Assembly: GCF_900176645.1 (NCBI RefSeq)
Contig: NZ_FXAN01000038.1
Span: 1 to 64,000, forward strand
Length of the DNA: 64,000 bases
DNA from: Burkholderia singularis
GTDB taxonomy: Bacteria > Pseudomonadota > Gammaproteobacteria > Burkholderiales > Burkholderiaceae
Reading direction: 5' to 3'
Part shown: one piece after another, positions 8,926 to 18,369 of the stretch
Position numbering within the stretch: the stretch's first letter is position 1
Layout: each line of letters opens with the position of its first letter
Made by a program: the position numbers and the translations under genes
The notes under the pieces: generated by a model
What the model was told of the DNA's origin: nothing
Databases searched by the model: none
What the model saw: the letters and a program-made list of their open reading frames with translations, nothing else

Positions 8926-9957
8926 TCATACCGGCCACAGCGGCCCTTCCTGCATCGCGCCAATCTGCTCCCTCAGTTCGAGCACCCGCTCTTCCCAATA
9001 GCGATGCGTGTTGAACCACGGAAACGCGGCTGGAAACGCCGGATCGTCCCAGCGGCGCGCGAGCCAGGCCGCGTAGTGAATCAGGCGCAGCGTGCGCAGC
9101 GCTTCGATCAGATGCAACTCGCGCGGATCGAATTCGCAGAAGTCTTCGTAGCCGGCGAGCAGATCGGCAAGCGCGCGCGACGCGCCCGGCCGGTCGCCTG
9201 GCAGCAGCAGCCACAAATCCTGTATCGCGGGCGCCATCCGGCTATCGTCGAAATCGACGAAATGCGGGCCGGCATCGGTCCACAGCACGTTGCTTGGATG
9301 GCAGTCGCCATGTGCGCGCAGCATCCGCACGTCGCCCGCGCGCGCGTATGCGTCGGCCACGCCCTCGAGTGCGAGCGTCACCGCCGCTTCATAAGCAGGA
9401 CGAACGTCGCCGGGCACGAAATCGCGAGACAGCAGGAAATCGCGCGGCTCATAGCCGAAGGTTTGAATATCGAGCGCGGGCCGCTCGGCGTATGGCTGCA
9501 TCGCGCCCACCGCATGAATGCGGCCGATGAAGCGGCCGAGCCATTCGAGCGTATCGCGCTGATCTAGCTCGGGCGGCCGCCCGCCGCGCCGCTCGAACAG
9601 CGCGAAACGAAAACCGTCGAATTCGTGCAGTGTGCGCCCGTCGAATTCGAGCGCGGGCACCGCGGGAATCTCCCGCACAGCCAGCTCGGCGACGAACGCG
9701 TGCTCTTCGAGAATCGCATCGCTCGACCAGCGATGCGGACGATAGAACTTCGCGACGATCGGCGGCCCGTCTTCGATGCCCGCCTGATAGACGCGGTTTT
9801 CATAACTGTTGAGTGCGAGCAGACGCCCGTCGGTGCGCGAACCGGCGGGAATCAGCACGCTGTCGAGCGCGTCCAGCACGCGCTCGGGCGTGAGGCCGGC
9901 AAAAGGCAAGCCGGCGCTCGCGCCGGCTGTCGTGGATTCAGAGGTAACGTCGTTCAT
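8926..9957 (-). CDS. srkA: SrkA/YihE-type stress-response kinase
   Basis: A Ser/Thr protein kinase of the aminoglycoside-phosphotransferase fold, related to E. coli SrkA (RdoA/YihE), which limits stress-induced death downstream of envelope-stress signalling. With the ATG at 9957 the protein has 343 residues (E. coli about 328). The Brenner motif HGDCHPSNVLW is at about residues 216-226 and the metal-binding VDFDD at about 234-238. IVAKFYRP near residue 70 supplies the ATP-site lysine. An ATG at 9966 and a GTG at 9978 are in frame and no strong ribosome site decides between them. It is convergent with the aldehyde dehydrogenase across 260 bases that hold nothing I recognise. Confidence 0.85.
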   Translation of the reverse strand: MNDVTSESTTAGASAGLPFAGLTPERVLDALDSVLIPAGSRTDGRLLALNSYENRVYQAGIEDGPPIVAKFYRPHRWSSDAILEEHAFVAELAVREIPAVPALEFDGRTLHEFDGFRFALFERRGGRPPELDQRDTLEWLGRFIGRIHAVGAMQPYAERPALDIQTFGYEPRDFLLSRDFVPGDVRPAYEAAVTLALEGVADAYARAGDVRMLRAHGDCHPSNVLWTDAGPHFVDFDDSRMAPAIQDLWLLLPGDRPGASRALADLLAGYEDFCEFDPRELHLIEALRTLRLIHYAAWLARRWDDPAFPAAFPWFNTHRYWEERVLELREQIGAMQEGPLWPV

Positions 9958-10002
9958 GCTGCGCATTGTGCCGCGCACGAAGCCGAAAGACGAGCGTTCG
10001 AT

Positions 10003-10215
10003 TCAGTGCAGCGCCGCGCCTGCCGGCAGCACCGATTCGCCGGTATCAATCAGATCCTCGAGAAAAAACGGCTCGGTATTGAGCTCCTTCGATTCACCCG
10101 GCACGCCCGCATACCAGGTCACCATCGCCATGTTGCCGAGAATGCGCTGGACGATCCCGCGCGCGCCCTTTGGCACCGCGATATGGGTGGTACAGACAAT
10201 CGAACCGACATGCAT
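10003..10215 (-). CDS. Small conserved-looking protein, 70 residues
   Basis: Begins MHVGSIVCTTHIAVPKG and ends VLPAGAALH. There are no membrane segments or signal peptide and no family I can name. The composition is protein-like (balanced hydrophobic and charged residues, segment GIVQRILGNMAMVTWYAGVPG), and a GGGGAA ribosome site sits just before the ATG at 10215. It ends 45 bases before the srkA start on the same strand, so the two may be co-transcribed. Probably a real gene of unknown function. Confidence 0.7.
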   Translation of the reverse strand: MHVGSIVCTTHIAVPKGARGIVQRILGNMAMVTWYAGVPGESKELNTEPFFLEDLIDTGESVLPAGAALH

Positions 10216-10542
10216 GATGTTTCCCCGCTGTGAAGGCCGGCCGCCTACCGCCCGGCCGGAAATATCCCGATCGCGCCGCCCTTTTGCCACAGCGGCGCGC
10301 ATCCCGCGGTTCACCGTCCGGAAAACCGCCGACAGCGGAACCGGCGGCAAATGCGCCGCCCATTCCCGGGATGCGCCGCCGTGCTTTCGCGATGGCGCTT
10401 CGCAGCATCATACCCCGACGATCGTTGCCGTCACGCGAATGACGCGCCAGCCGCGCGAAATGCGACGGCGTCCTCCACCACAGCGCCATAACACGCGCAA
10501 CCGGCGTATCGTGGTGGTTTGTCCCGCACGGAGAACAACCGC
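10216..10542. other. Divergent intergenic region, 327 bases
   Basis: Separates the 70-residue protein (minus) from the MFS transporter (plus). It must hold both promoters, but I cannot pick convincing -35/-10 pairs. CCACCAC at 10475-10481 and GTGGTGG at 10511-10517 form a 7-base inverted repeat just before the MFS start. Nothing else is recognised. Confidence 0.3.
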
Positions 10543-11829
10543 GTGAGTGCATCGTCCGGCGCCCCGCCGCAGCCCGCGCCCCGCGCCAAGCCAACCGGAA
10601 CGGCCGGCGCCGCGCCCGCCGCTTCCGGCCCCGCCTACCTCGAGCGCGGCTCGCGCAACTATTGGCGCGCAAGCATCGCGCTGCTGTTTGCCGGCTTCGC
10701 GACGTTCTCGCTGCTCTATTACGTGCAGCCGCTTCTGCCCGAATTCTCGACGACGTTCGGCGTGAGCCCCGCGCAGAGCAGCCTCGCGTTGTCGTTCTCG
10801 ACCGCGGCGCTCGCGCTCGCCATCTTCGTCGCGGGCTTCGTGTCCGAAGGGCTCAGCCGCCGCGCGCTGATGACGGCGTCGCTCACCGCATCGTCGCTCT
10901 TTACGCTCGGCGCCGCGTTCGCGCCGCATTGGCCTCAGCTGCTGGCGCTGCGCGCGCTGACCGGGCTCGCGCTCGGCGGCGTGCCGGCCGTGGCGATGGC
11001 GTATCTCGCGGAGGAAGTGCATCCTGAAGGGCTCGGGCTCGCGATGGGACTCTACGTCGGCGGCACCGCGATCGGCGGCATGGCGGGACGGGTGATCACC
11101 GGCATCGTCACCGATCTGTCCACCTGGCGCATCGCCGCCGGCACGATCGGCGTGCTTGGCCTCGCGTCGATGCTCGCGTTTCGCGCGTTGCTGCCGCCGT
11201 CGCGGCATTTCACGCCGCATCGCGGCCTCAATCTCGCGCATCATCGCGCTTCGCTCGCGCATCATCTCGGCAAGCGGCGCGAGTTGCCCGTGCTGTTCCT
11301 GATGGCGTTCTTGCTGATGGGCAGCTTCGTCACGCTCTACAACTACATCGGCTATCGGCTGCTCGCGCCGCCGTATGCGATGGGGCAGGCGACGATCAGC
11401 GCGATCTTCGTCGTATATCTGGTCGGCGTCGTCGCGTCGCCGCTGTCGGGGCGCGTCGCCGATATGTTCGGGCGCGGCCGCGTGCTGGTCGCGAGCCTGG
11501 TCATCATGCTGGCCGGCGTCGCGCTGACGCTGCTGCATCCGGTCGCAGCAATCGCAACCGGCATCGCCTGCGTGACGTTCGGCTTCTTCGCCGGGCATGC
11601 GGTCGCGAGCGGATGGGTCGGGCGGCTCGCGCAACAAGGCAAGGGGCAAGCGGCGGCGCTTTATTTGCTTGCCTACTATGTCGGATCGAGCGTCGTCGGC
11701 TCGTTTGGCGGACGCTGCTGGAGCGCGCTCGGCTGGCCGGGCATCGCGGCACTGGTGGGCGCGCTGCTCGCGCTCGGCATCGTGGCCGCGGCGTGGCTGC
11801 GTGCGCGTGAGCGCATCGGCGCGGCGTGA
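10543..11829 (+). CDS. Major facilitator superfamily transporter
   Basis: A 428-residue inner-membrane carrier with about 12 hydrophobic segments after an Ala/Pro-rich 45-residue cytoplasmic lead. The segment SSLALSFSTAALALAIFVAGFVSEGLSRRALM is interrupted at the usual A-like loop, and RVADMFGRGRVL carries the repeat of the MFS signature between helices 8 and 9. The type is that of E. coli YnfM-like drug/metabolite exporters; the substrate is unknown. The GTG at 10543 is preferred because GGAG lies nine bases upstream; a TTG at 10519 is also in frame. It stands alone, divergent from a small hypothetical gene. Confidence 0.87.
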   Translation: MSASSGAPPQPAPRAKPTGTAGAAPAASGPAYLERGSRNYWRASIALLFAGFATFSLLYYVQPLLPEFSTTFGVSPAQSSLALSFSTAALALAIFVAGFVSEGLSRRALMTASLTASSLFTLGAAFAPHWPQLLALRALTGLALGGVPAVAMAYLAEEVHPEGLGLAMGLYVGGTAIGGMAGRVITGIVTDLSTWRIAAGTIGVLGLASMLAFRALLPPSRHFTPHRGLNLAHHRASLAHHLGKRRELPVLFLMAFLLMGSFVTLYNYIGYRLLAPPYAMGQATISAIFVVYLVGVVASPLSGRVADMFGRGRVLVASLVIMLAGVALTLLHPVAAIATGIACVTFGFFAGHAVASGWVGRLAQQGKGQAAALYLLAYYVGSSVVGSFGGRCWSALGWPGIAALVGALLALGIVAAAWLRARERIGAA

Positions 11830-12200
11830 CGGACGTGACCGGATCGCCGGAATTCTCGTCGATGCGCATGCCAAGCGATTGCCAAGCGGCGCGCACCTGC
11901 GTTACCTTTGACGCCAGTTCATTTACCTCATTCGCACTCATCGCGATGAATCCGTCGTTGCCCGCCCGCGCCATTTTCCAGCCGTCGACGGCACGGCTCG
12001 CGTGCGCGCATCGTCCACCCGCCGCTCCCCCGCCCGTCGGCGCGCCGCCTTCGGTGGCGCTGCCCGGCTGAACGCCGCGCCCCTCTTTTCGCTCTCCGTT
12101 CACCGCGAACCGCATCGCGCCGCGCGCCGATATGCCGCGCAAGCGGCGCGCAAGCGCTCGCGGACGGAGCGTATCGATCCGATCGACAGGTGGATTCCAA
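11830..12200. other. Intergenic region, 371 bases, possible gene remnant
   Basis: No gene with convincing start, length and stop. On the minus strand (about 11840-11970) a frame reads MSANEVNELASKVTQ followed by VRAAWQSLGMRIDEN, which looks protein-like and is AT-richer than its surroundings, but the frame then runs antisense through the MFS gene. It may be a remnant of a lost gene. The right-hand end carries the ribosome site AGGTGG (12189-12194) of the next gene. Confidence 0.3.
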
Positions 12201-13061
12201 ATGGTTTCAATCAGACCCGCGCTCACCGCGCACGGGGCGACATCGCTGTTCGTCCTGCTATGGAGCAGCGGCGCGATCTTCGCCGAACTCGGCCTGCGAC
12301 ACGCGTGCTCAGTCGCTTTCCTGAGCGCACGCTTCGCGCTCGCGTCGCTCGTCTTGCTTGCGTTGTCGCTTGCGCGACGGCGTTGGCTGCCGCCGTCCGG
12401 CACACGCCGCGCGACAGTCGCCACCGGGCTGCTGCTCACGGGCGGTTATTCGATCCTGTATCTGCTCGCGCTCGAGCGTGGGCTCGCGCCCGGCATCCTC
12501 GCGACGATCCTCGGCGTGCAGCCGATCGTCACGCTCGCCATACTCGAGCGCAGCGCGTCCGGCGCTCGGCTCGCGGGACTCGCGCTTGCGCTCGCGGGCC
12601 TGAGCCTGGTCGTCTATCGCAGCCTCTCGGGCGGCGCGACGCTATCGGGCATCGCCTGCGCGCTCGGCGCGCTTTTCGCGATCACCGCCGGCACCCTGCT
12701 GCAAAAGCGCGTGCGCGCCGCGCCGATCGACGTGCTGCCGCTGCAAAACGCGCTCGGGCTGGGCTTGTGCCTGCTGATCGCGCCATTCGAGCCGATCCGG
12801 TTCGAAGCGAGCTGGTCGCTCGTGCTACCGCTCGCGTGGCTCGGCATTGTCATTTCGGTGGCTGCGCAATTGTTGTTCTATCGGTTGATGCAGCGCGGCG
12901 ATCTCGTCAATGTGACGAGTCTCTTCTATCTGGTCCCGGTCGTGACCGCGCTGATGGACGCGGTATGGCTCGGCAACCGGCTCGCGCCGCTCGAGATCAT
13001 CGGCATGATCGCGATCGTCGCGGGGCTTGCGCTGGCGTTGCGCCGCCCCGCTCACGGATGA
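12201..13061 (+). CDS. EamA/DMT-family transporter
   Basis: A 286-residue membrane protein with about ten hydrophobic helices in two EamA repeats. It matches the drug/metabolite transporter superfamily (RhtA/YdcZ-like exporters of amino acids or metabolites). Repeat landmarks are LFVLLWSSGAIFAELGLRH near the N-terminus and TSLFYLVPVVTALMDAVWLG in the second repeat. AGGTGG lies seven bases before the ATG at 12201. Substrate unknown. No partner gene is adjacent; the neighbour downstream is a tiny membrane protein. Confidence 0.88.
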   Translation: MVSIRPALTAHGATSLFVLLWSSGAIFAELGLRHACSVAFLSARFALASLVLLALSLARRRWLPPSGTRRATVATGLLLTGGYSILYLLALERGLAPGILATILGVQPIVTLAILERSASGARLAGLALALAGLSLVVYRSLSGGATLSGIACALGALFAITAGTLLQKRVRAAPIDVLPLQNALGLGLCLLIAPFEPIRFEASWSLVLPLAWLGIVISVAAQLLFYRLMQRGDLVNVTSLFYLVPVVTALMDAVWLGNRLAPLEIIGMIAIVAGLALALRRPAHG

Positions 13062-13424
13062 CGGCAGCATGATCGCAAGGCGTCCGCCGCGCGGCATGAG
13101 CGGGCGCCTTGCTTATTGCATCGCACCACTAAGTCGAGAAATGACGGGGACAATCGTGATGGAGATTGAACGAACCCCGACGGGCGCGGCCGTCCGAGCG
13201 ACTGCCTCGTTCGGCGCGTCGACGCATTGACCCACCACAAACTGGAGAGCATCGGGAAAGACCGAACGAAAGCTTTTCGTCGGTTTGTTTGCGGCAAACC
13301 CAACAATCGGCGATTTTCCGCTCGCCCCCCCACCGGAACAACGAAAAACCGCGAGCTGTTTCCTATACTCGAAACAACCGACCGCGATCGCACGCAGGCC
13401 GGTCAGATAAAACGGGAGACGGGT
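13062..13424. other. Intergenic region, 363 bases, with GTTTGC palindrome
   Basis: Lies before a 61-residue membrane protein. It contains the perfect inverted repeat GTTTGC-G-GCAAAC (13287-13299) and, nearer the gene, TATACT (13364-13369) as a possible -10 element without a good -35. The 100 bases before the gene are AT-richer than average, consistent with a promoter. Confidence 0.3.
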
Positions 13425-13610
13425 ATGGACACTTATTTCACGATCGGTGACTTCATTCTGCTGATTCCGATGGCGCTGGCCGGCGCGTTGTTTCTGGGCG
13501 CGGTGCCCTGCGCGACCGAGTTCCGCCATAACGTGCTACGCGTGCTCGGCGCGATGCTCGGGGTCGTGGTTGCCGTATTGCTGGTCGAAGGGCTGCCCGC
13601 GCTGATCTAG
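13425..13610 (+). CDS. Small two-helix membrane protein, 61 residues
   Basis: Begins MDTYFTIGDFILLIPMALAG. Two hydrophobic stretches (about residues 9-27 and 40-57) are separated by a polar turn containing ATEFRHN, predicting an inner-membrane hairpin. CGGGAGAC precedes the ATG at 13425 at good spacing. Family not recognised. The strong ribosome site, membrane pattern and upstream AT-rich region support a real gene. Confidence 0.7.
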   Translation: MDTYFTIGDFILLIPMALAGALFLGAVPCATEFRHNVLRVLGAMLGVVVAVLLVEGLPALI

Positions 13611-13634
13611 CCGCACCGCTTTCGCCGCCCGCGC

Positions 13635-13662
13635 TGGTTTCGAAGCCGGTGCGTCGAAACCA
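13635..13662. terminator. Inverted repeat between convergent genes
   Basis: TGGTTTCGA (13635-13643) and TCGAAACCA (13654-13662) form a perfect 9-bp stem with a 10-base loop, midway between the 61-residue membrane protein gene and the convergent aldo/keto reductase gene. No T-tract follows on either strand, so termination is inferred from position only. Confidence 0.4.
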
Positions 13663-13712
13663 ATGCGGCGCGCGGCACGCCGCTCGTCAGGCCCGCTACC
13701 GATCACCACCGG

Positions 13713-14759
13713 TCAGATCGCCTGATCGGTGGAGGGCTTTTCCCACAAATTGACCCCGCCTTCCGTCGCATAGCGGTCGATCTCCACGAGTTCCTCGTTG
13801 CTGAAAGCAAGTTGCTTGAGCGCGGCGACGTTTTCACGCACCTGCTCCGCGCGGCTGGCACCGATCAGCGCCGACGTGACGCGCGCATCGCGCAACGTCC
13901 AGGCAAGCGCCATTTGCGCGAGGCTCTGACCGCGCCGCTGCGCGATCTCGTTGAGCTTGCGCACGCGCTCGAGGTTCTGCGCGCTCAGGTGGCTTTCCTG
14001 CAACGAGCCGCCGCCCGGCTTGTTGACGCGCGCGTCGGCCGGCACGCCGCTCAGATACTTCGACGTCAGCAGCCCCTGGGCAAGCGGCGTGAACACGATG
14101 CAACCCGAACCGGTGTCGTCGAGCGCGTCGAGCAGTTTCTGCTCTTCCACCCAGCGGTTCAGCATATTGTAGGCCGGCTGGTGAATGAGCAGCGGCACCT
14201 TGTATTCGGCGAGCAGCTTCGCCATTTCACGCGTCTTCGCCGCCGAATACGACGAAATCCCGATATACAGCGCCTTGCCTTGCTGAACGGCCGACGCGAG
14301 CGCGCCCGCGGTTTCCTCGAGCGGCGTGTGCGCGTCGAAGCGGTGCGAATAGAAGATGTCGACATAATCGAGCCCCATTCGCTTGAGGCTCTGATCCAGG
14401 CTCGCCAGCACATACTTGCGCGAGCCGCCGCCACTGCCGTATGGGCCCGGCCACATGTCCCAGCCCGCCTTCGTCGAGATCAGCAGTTCGTCGCGGTACG
14501 GCTTGAAATCCTCGCGCAACAAGCGGCCAAAATTCGCTTCGGCGCTGCCGTAGGGCGGCCCGTAATTGTTCGCGAGATCGAAGTGCGTGATGCCGAGATC
14601 GAACGCGGTACGCAGAATGTCACGCTGGGTCGAGATCGGCGTCGTATCGCCGAAGTTGTGCCACAGCCCAAGCGACAGCGCCGGCAATTTGAGCCCGGAT
14701 TTGCCGCTGACGCGATACTGCATGTCCGCATAACGATCGGAAGCTGCTTCGTAGCCCAT
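13713..14759 (-). CDS. Aldo/keto reductase, L-glyceraldehyde 3-phosphate reductase type
   Basis: A 348-residue NADPH-dependent aldo/keto reductase, close in length and sequence pattern to E. coli YghZ/Gpr (346 residues), which reduces L-glyceraldehyde 3-phosphate and methylglyoxal. Landmarks are FDLANNYGPPYGSAE with the catalytic Asp/Tyr region, ISTKAGWDMWPGPYG with the catalytic Lys, and YIGISSYSA. The C-terminal coenzyme-binding block is SALIGASRAEQVREN. The ATG at 14759 has GGA at proper spacing; an in-frame ATG at 14786 lacks one and extends beyond the family. Monocistronic by position. Confidence 0.9.
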   Translation of the reverse strand: MGYEAASDRYADMQYRVSGKSGLKLPALSLGLWHNFGDTTPISTQRDILRTAFDLGITHFDLANNYGPPYGSAEANFGRLLREDFKPYRDELLISTKAGWDMWPGPYGSGGGSRKYVLASLDQSLKRMGLDYVDIFYSHRFDAHTPLEETAGALASAVQQGKALYIGISSYSAAKTREMAKLLAEYKVPLLIHQPAYNMLNRWVEEQKLLDALDDTGSGCIVFTPLAQGLLTSKYLSGVPADARVNKPGGGSLQESHLSAQNLERVRKLNEIAQRRGQSLAQMALAWTLRDARVTSALIGASRAEQVRENVAALKQLAFSNEELVEIDRYATEGGVNLWEKPSTDQAI

Positions 14760-14936
14760 CACAATTCCTGTCAAGACATTGAACAAAGCCGGACGCCGTC
14801 CGGCGATATGAAAGCGCCGAAGCCGCCATGTTAATCAACGATCGCCGGCCGTGCAGAAAACTGCGCGCGAATGGACGCCGGCGCGGCACTCCCCTACACT
14901 GCGGCGTCTTCACTATCCGTTTCAACGAGGATTTTC

Positions 14937-15143
14937 ATGGTTCGAGCGATTTTCGTTGCGCTCATCGCGGGCGGCGTGGTTCTGCTGTATTTCGGCGGCC
15001 AGTCGTTCCATTCGATCAACGACGGCGTCGCGCGCTTTTTCACCGGCTCGCCGTCGACGAAGACGATCATGCTGATTGCGGGCGGCATCGTGGCAACGCT
15101 CGTCGGGCTGATCGGCCTGTCGACACCCAGCGGCAAGCGTTAG
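14937..15143 (+). CDS. DUF3185 family small membrane protein
   Basis: A 68-residue protein beginning MVRAIFVALIAGGVVLLYFG, with two hydrophobic helices flanking SINDGVARFFTGSPSTKTI. The pattern (helix, S-I-x-D, F-T-G-x-P-x-x-K, helix) is that of DUF3185, a family of tiny predicted inner-membrane proteins of unknown role. CGAGGA precedes the ATG. It lies divergent from the aldo/keto reductase and converges on the dioxygenase gene 46 bases downstream. Confidence 0.8.
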   Translation: MVRAIFVALIAGGVVLLYFGGQSFHSINDGVARFFTGSPSTKTIMLIAGGIVATLVGLIGLSTPSGKR

Positions 15144-15189
15144 GCATCGCCGGCGAGCGCGGGCCGCGCCGCTTCGGCCGCCCTTACGC

Positions 15190-15960
15190 TCAAAGACGCA
15201 CTTCCGGCTTCGACGCCGAGCGCGAGCCCGGCACCGGCGGGTTGCTGTCGCCGCGATAGGTGAACACAAGCGAGAATTTCACCTGATCGGTCCGGTTCTG
15301 CCCCGCCGAATGCAGCGTATTGCAATGGAAAAACACGACGTCGCCCGCCGCGAGAGGCGGGCACACCGCCTGCTCGATGAGCCGCCGGTTCTCAGGCACG
15401 TCGCTACGGAAGAATTTCGCGTCGTCGAAGCATTCCGGCCCGAGCGTCGTTTGATGCGAGCCGGGCACGAGCCACAACGCGCCGTTCTCGTCCGTCTCCG
15501 GGCCGAGCGCGAGCCACGCCGACACAAGATCCGCCCGCTCGAACGACCAGTAGCGCGCATCGCGATGCCAGCCGGTCAGGCTGCCGTATGCCGGATGCTT
15601 AGTCATCACGCAATTGTGATGCGCACGCGAGAGCACCGGCGTCTCGCCGAAATAGGCGCGCATCCATGCGCTAATCTCCGGCGCCGCCGCATGTTCGGCG
15701 AACGCCGCGTCGCGCGCGTAGGCGTCGAGCAGACGCCGCACCGTATGGCCGCCAGGCGCCTGCCGCGACTCGGGCGCGCCCGGATAGCGCAGATCGGCTT
15801 CGAACTCGAGCGGTTGCGCGGCATCGGCCAACTGCCGCTCGGCAATCGCTCTCAGTTGCTTGCACCGCTCGGGCGCGACGAGCGCCGGCGCCACCACGAA
15901 ACCGCGTTCGCGCAGCGTCTGGATTTGCGTGTGGATCGACTCTGGGTGCAATGACGGCAT
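15190..15960 (-). CDS. Phytanoyl-CoA dioxygenase family protein
   Basis: A 256-residue Fe(II)/2-oxoglutarate-dependent oxygenase of the PhyH family. The metal triad is visible: GWHRDARYW supplies His and Asp (first pair) and FHCNTLHSAGQN the distal His, with the 2-oxoglutarate-binding Arg in FTYRGDSN. The substrate is unknown; members hydroxylate lipids, amino acids or secondary metabolites. The start is the ATG at 15960. It stands alone, followed upstream on its 5' side by a long region without a recognised gene, so the promoter is probably within 15961-16150. Confidence 0.88.
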   Translation of the reverse strand: MPSLHPESIHTQIQTLRERGFVVAPALVAPERCKQLRAIAERQLADAAQPLEFEADLRYPGAPESRQAPGGHTVRRLLDAYARDAAFAEHAAAPEISAWMRAYFGETPVLSRAHHNCVMTKHPAYGSLTGWHRDARYWSFERADLVSAWLALGPETDENGALWLVPGSHQTTLGPECFDDAKFFRSDVPENRRLIEQAVCPPLAAGDVVFFHCNTLHSAGQNRTDQVKFSLVFTYRGDSNPPVPGSRSASKPEVRL

Positions 15961-16325
15961 GAGGCATTCACATATTTGTTATGAATCATTGATTGTAAAA
16001 CGGTCACAATCGGCGTGCAGCGCAATCTGACGATCCGTTGAAAGCGAACCTCGATCGCCGCACAAAATTTGACGTGGCGCAAAGGAACTGGCGGCCTCGT
16101 TCATATCACTAACGACGAACGACGCATCGCCGAAACGCTCGCCTGGCGCGACAGGCAATGACTTTCGGGCGTCATGAAGCGTCTATAGTCTGATCATACC
16201 TGCCGCTTCTGACAGGCAGCGGAGCACCTGCGCTTTCGGTACGATCCGACCCAATCCCGTGCCGTCAACGGCCATTTTGAATGAGCGCCCCTCACGGGCA
16301 CGCCAAGCAAGTCACTATTTCCGTC
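15961..16325. other. Intergenic region, 365 bases
   Basis: AT-richer than flanking genes, particularly 15961-16160, and must contain the promoter of the minus-strand dioxygenase gene. Around 16200-16225 a CTGCC/GGCAG imperfect hairpin is visible. I see no gene and no identifiable operator. Confidence 0.3.
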
Positions 16326-16682
16326 ATGCCTTTTCGATTGCCTTCCCGTCTTCATCGCACCACCAAGGGCGCGCGGTCCGCGTCGCCCCGGATCACGCGT
16401 GCGTTGCGTCACCACAGCGCCCGGGCCAACGTGCTCGCCGAGCGCGCGCGCTGGCATCAGCCGCGGCTCGATGGTTTGCGCGCGTGGCTGCACGCATTGC
16501 TGTCGATGATGCGCGCGCAGGCAGCGGCCCGCCGCACCGCGCTGCGTTCGCTGCTGCCCAAGCCTTCGTCGCTGCGCCCAAACACGCAGCCGGCGCGCCG
16601 CGCAAGCGCGACGGCACGCCGCATCAACCGGCCGCGCCGTCTGGCGACGAGCACCGGCTGGTTCGCATTCGCCGCCCGCTGA
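16326..16682 (+). CDS. Hypothetical basic protein, 118 residues
   Basis: Begins MPFRLPSRLHRTTKGARS and is very rich in Arg and Ala. One amphipathic stretch, HQPRLDGLRAWLHALLSMMR, lies in the middle. Third codon positions are mostly G or C, like the neighbouring real genes, which supports coding. There is no recognised domain and no clear ribosome site. It could be a small nucleic-acid-associated protein or a spurious frame. The opposite strand also has an open frame here, so confidence is limited. Confidence 0.4.
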   Translation: MPFRLPSRLHRTTKGARSASPRITRALRHHSARANVLAERARWHQPRLDGLRAWLHALLSMMRAQAAARRTALRSLLPKPSSLRPNTQPARRASATARRINRPRRLATSTGWFAFAAR

Positions 16683-16847
16683 CGCGCTAACGGGACCGTG
16701 CCGCAGCATAGCGGACGATATACGCCGCGCGCATGGCCCGCGCGGGCAAGATTCGATTGCCCGCCTGCGTTCCGCCCTCCCCCCCGAAACCGGCTCGCGC
16801 GACGCAACCGATCATGTCTTTGCTGCGCCCGATCACATTGAAATAAT

Positions 16848-16885
16848 CAAAAAAAATGCCGCCCGGCGTTCAACCGGGCGGCATT
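16848..16885 (-). terminator. Rho-independent terminator of metK
   Basis: A perfect 12-bp stem (16855-16866 with 16874-16885, 7-base loop) built on GCCGCCCGG, followed on the minus strand by a run of eight T residues. It lies 39 bases after the metK stop. A textbook intrinsic terminator. Confidence 0.92.
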
Positions 16886-16923
16886 CTATCGCTCGCGCCG
16901 CAACGACGCGGCAAGCCTGCGAA

Positions 16924-18111
<1,188 letters not shown>

Positions 18112-18177
18112 GGTCTCTGGCTCCTATGGTGGTTACGGTTAAAAGTTCACGTAGCCAGCTTCCAGAGGCCCGAAGCG

Positions 18178-18265
18178 GCGACGCTTTAGCGGATTTCCTG
18201 CGCCGTCGGCGCTTACTGCGCCAGCCGGCTTCGCCCCGCAAGTTGTCAGTTAACTCGGCGAAGCC
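18178..18265 (-). promoter_or_regulatory. SAM-II-like riboswitch in the metK leader
   Basis: Read on the minus strand. P1 is formed by GGCTTCGCC (18265-18257) and GGCGAAGCC (18235-18227), 9 bp perfect. The 21-base loop begins GAGTTAAC and ends CTTGCGG, like SAM-II L1 (GAUUUAAC to UUGCAA in the crystallised environmental RNA as I remember it). An inserted GC-rich hairpin follows, then AAATCCGCTAAAGCGTCG. Pseudoknot pairing is possible in two places: the loop-end GCGG with CCGC, and UGAC (18248-18245) with GUCG (18182-18179). The L1 third base is G where U is usual. About 50 bases downstream CTGGCT (18158-18153) can pair with AGCCAG (18122-18117), next to the AGGAG ribosome site. This is a hand fold, not a model search. 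Confidence 0.68.
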
Positions 18266-18268
18266 CTT

Positions 18269-18274
18269 ATTATA
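18269..18274 (-). promoter_or_regulatory. metK -10 element
   Basis: TATAAT on the minus strand. Seventeen bases upstream is a weak -35 (CTGTGA). A start point about seven bases downstream would place the first nucleotide within the P1 5' arm of the leader element, as expected for a riboswitch at the 5' end. Confidence 0.55.
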
Positions 18275-18369
18275 GCGGCTTTCTCAAATTCTCACAGGCC
18301 GCCGATCGTGCCGTTTCTTTCACCGTCCCGCCTCCCCGCGTGGCTGCCGCCGACCGACGGAGGCGCCGC

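Noticed and set aside
10408-11874. 488-residue minus-strand frame opposite the MFS gene
   Set aside because: Composition dominated by Arg, Asp, Gln and His, with no family features; it mirrors membrane-helix codons of the real gene.
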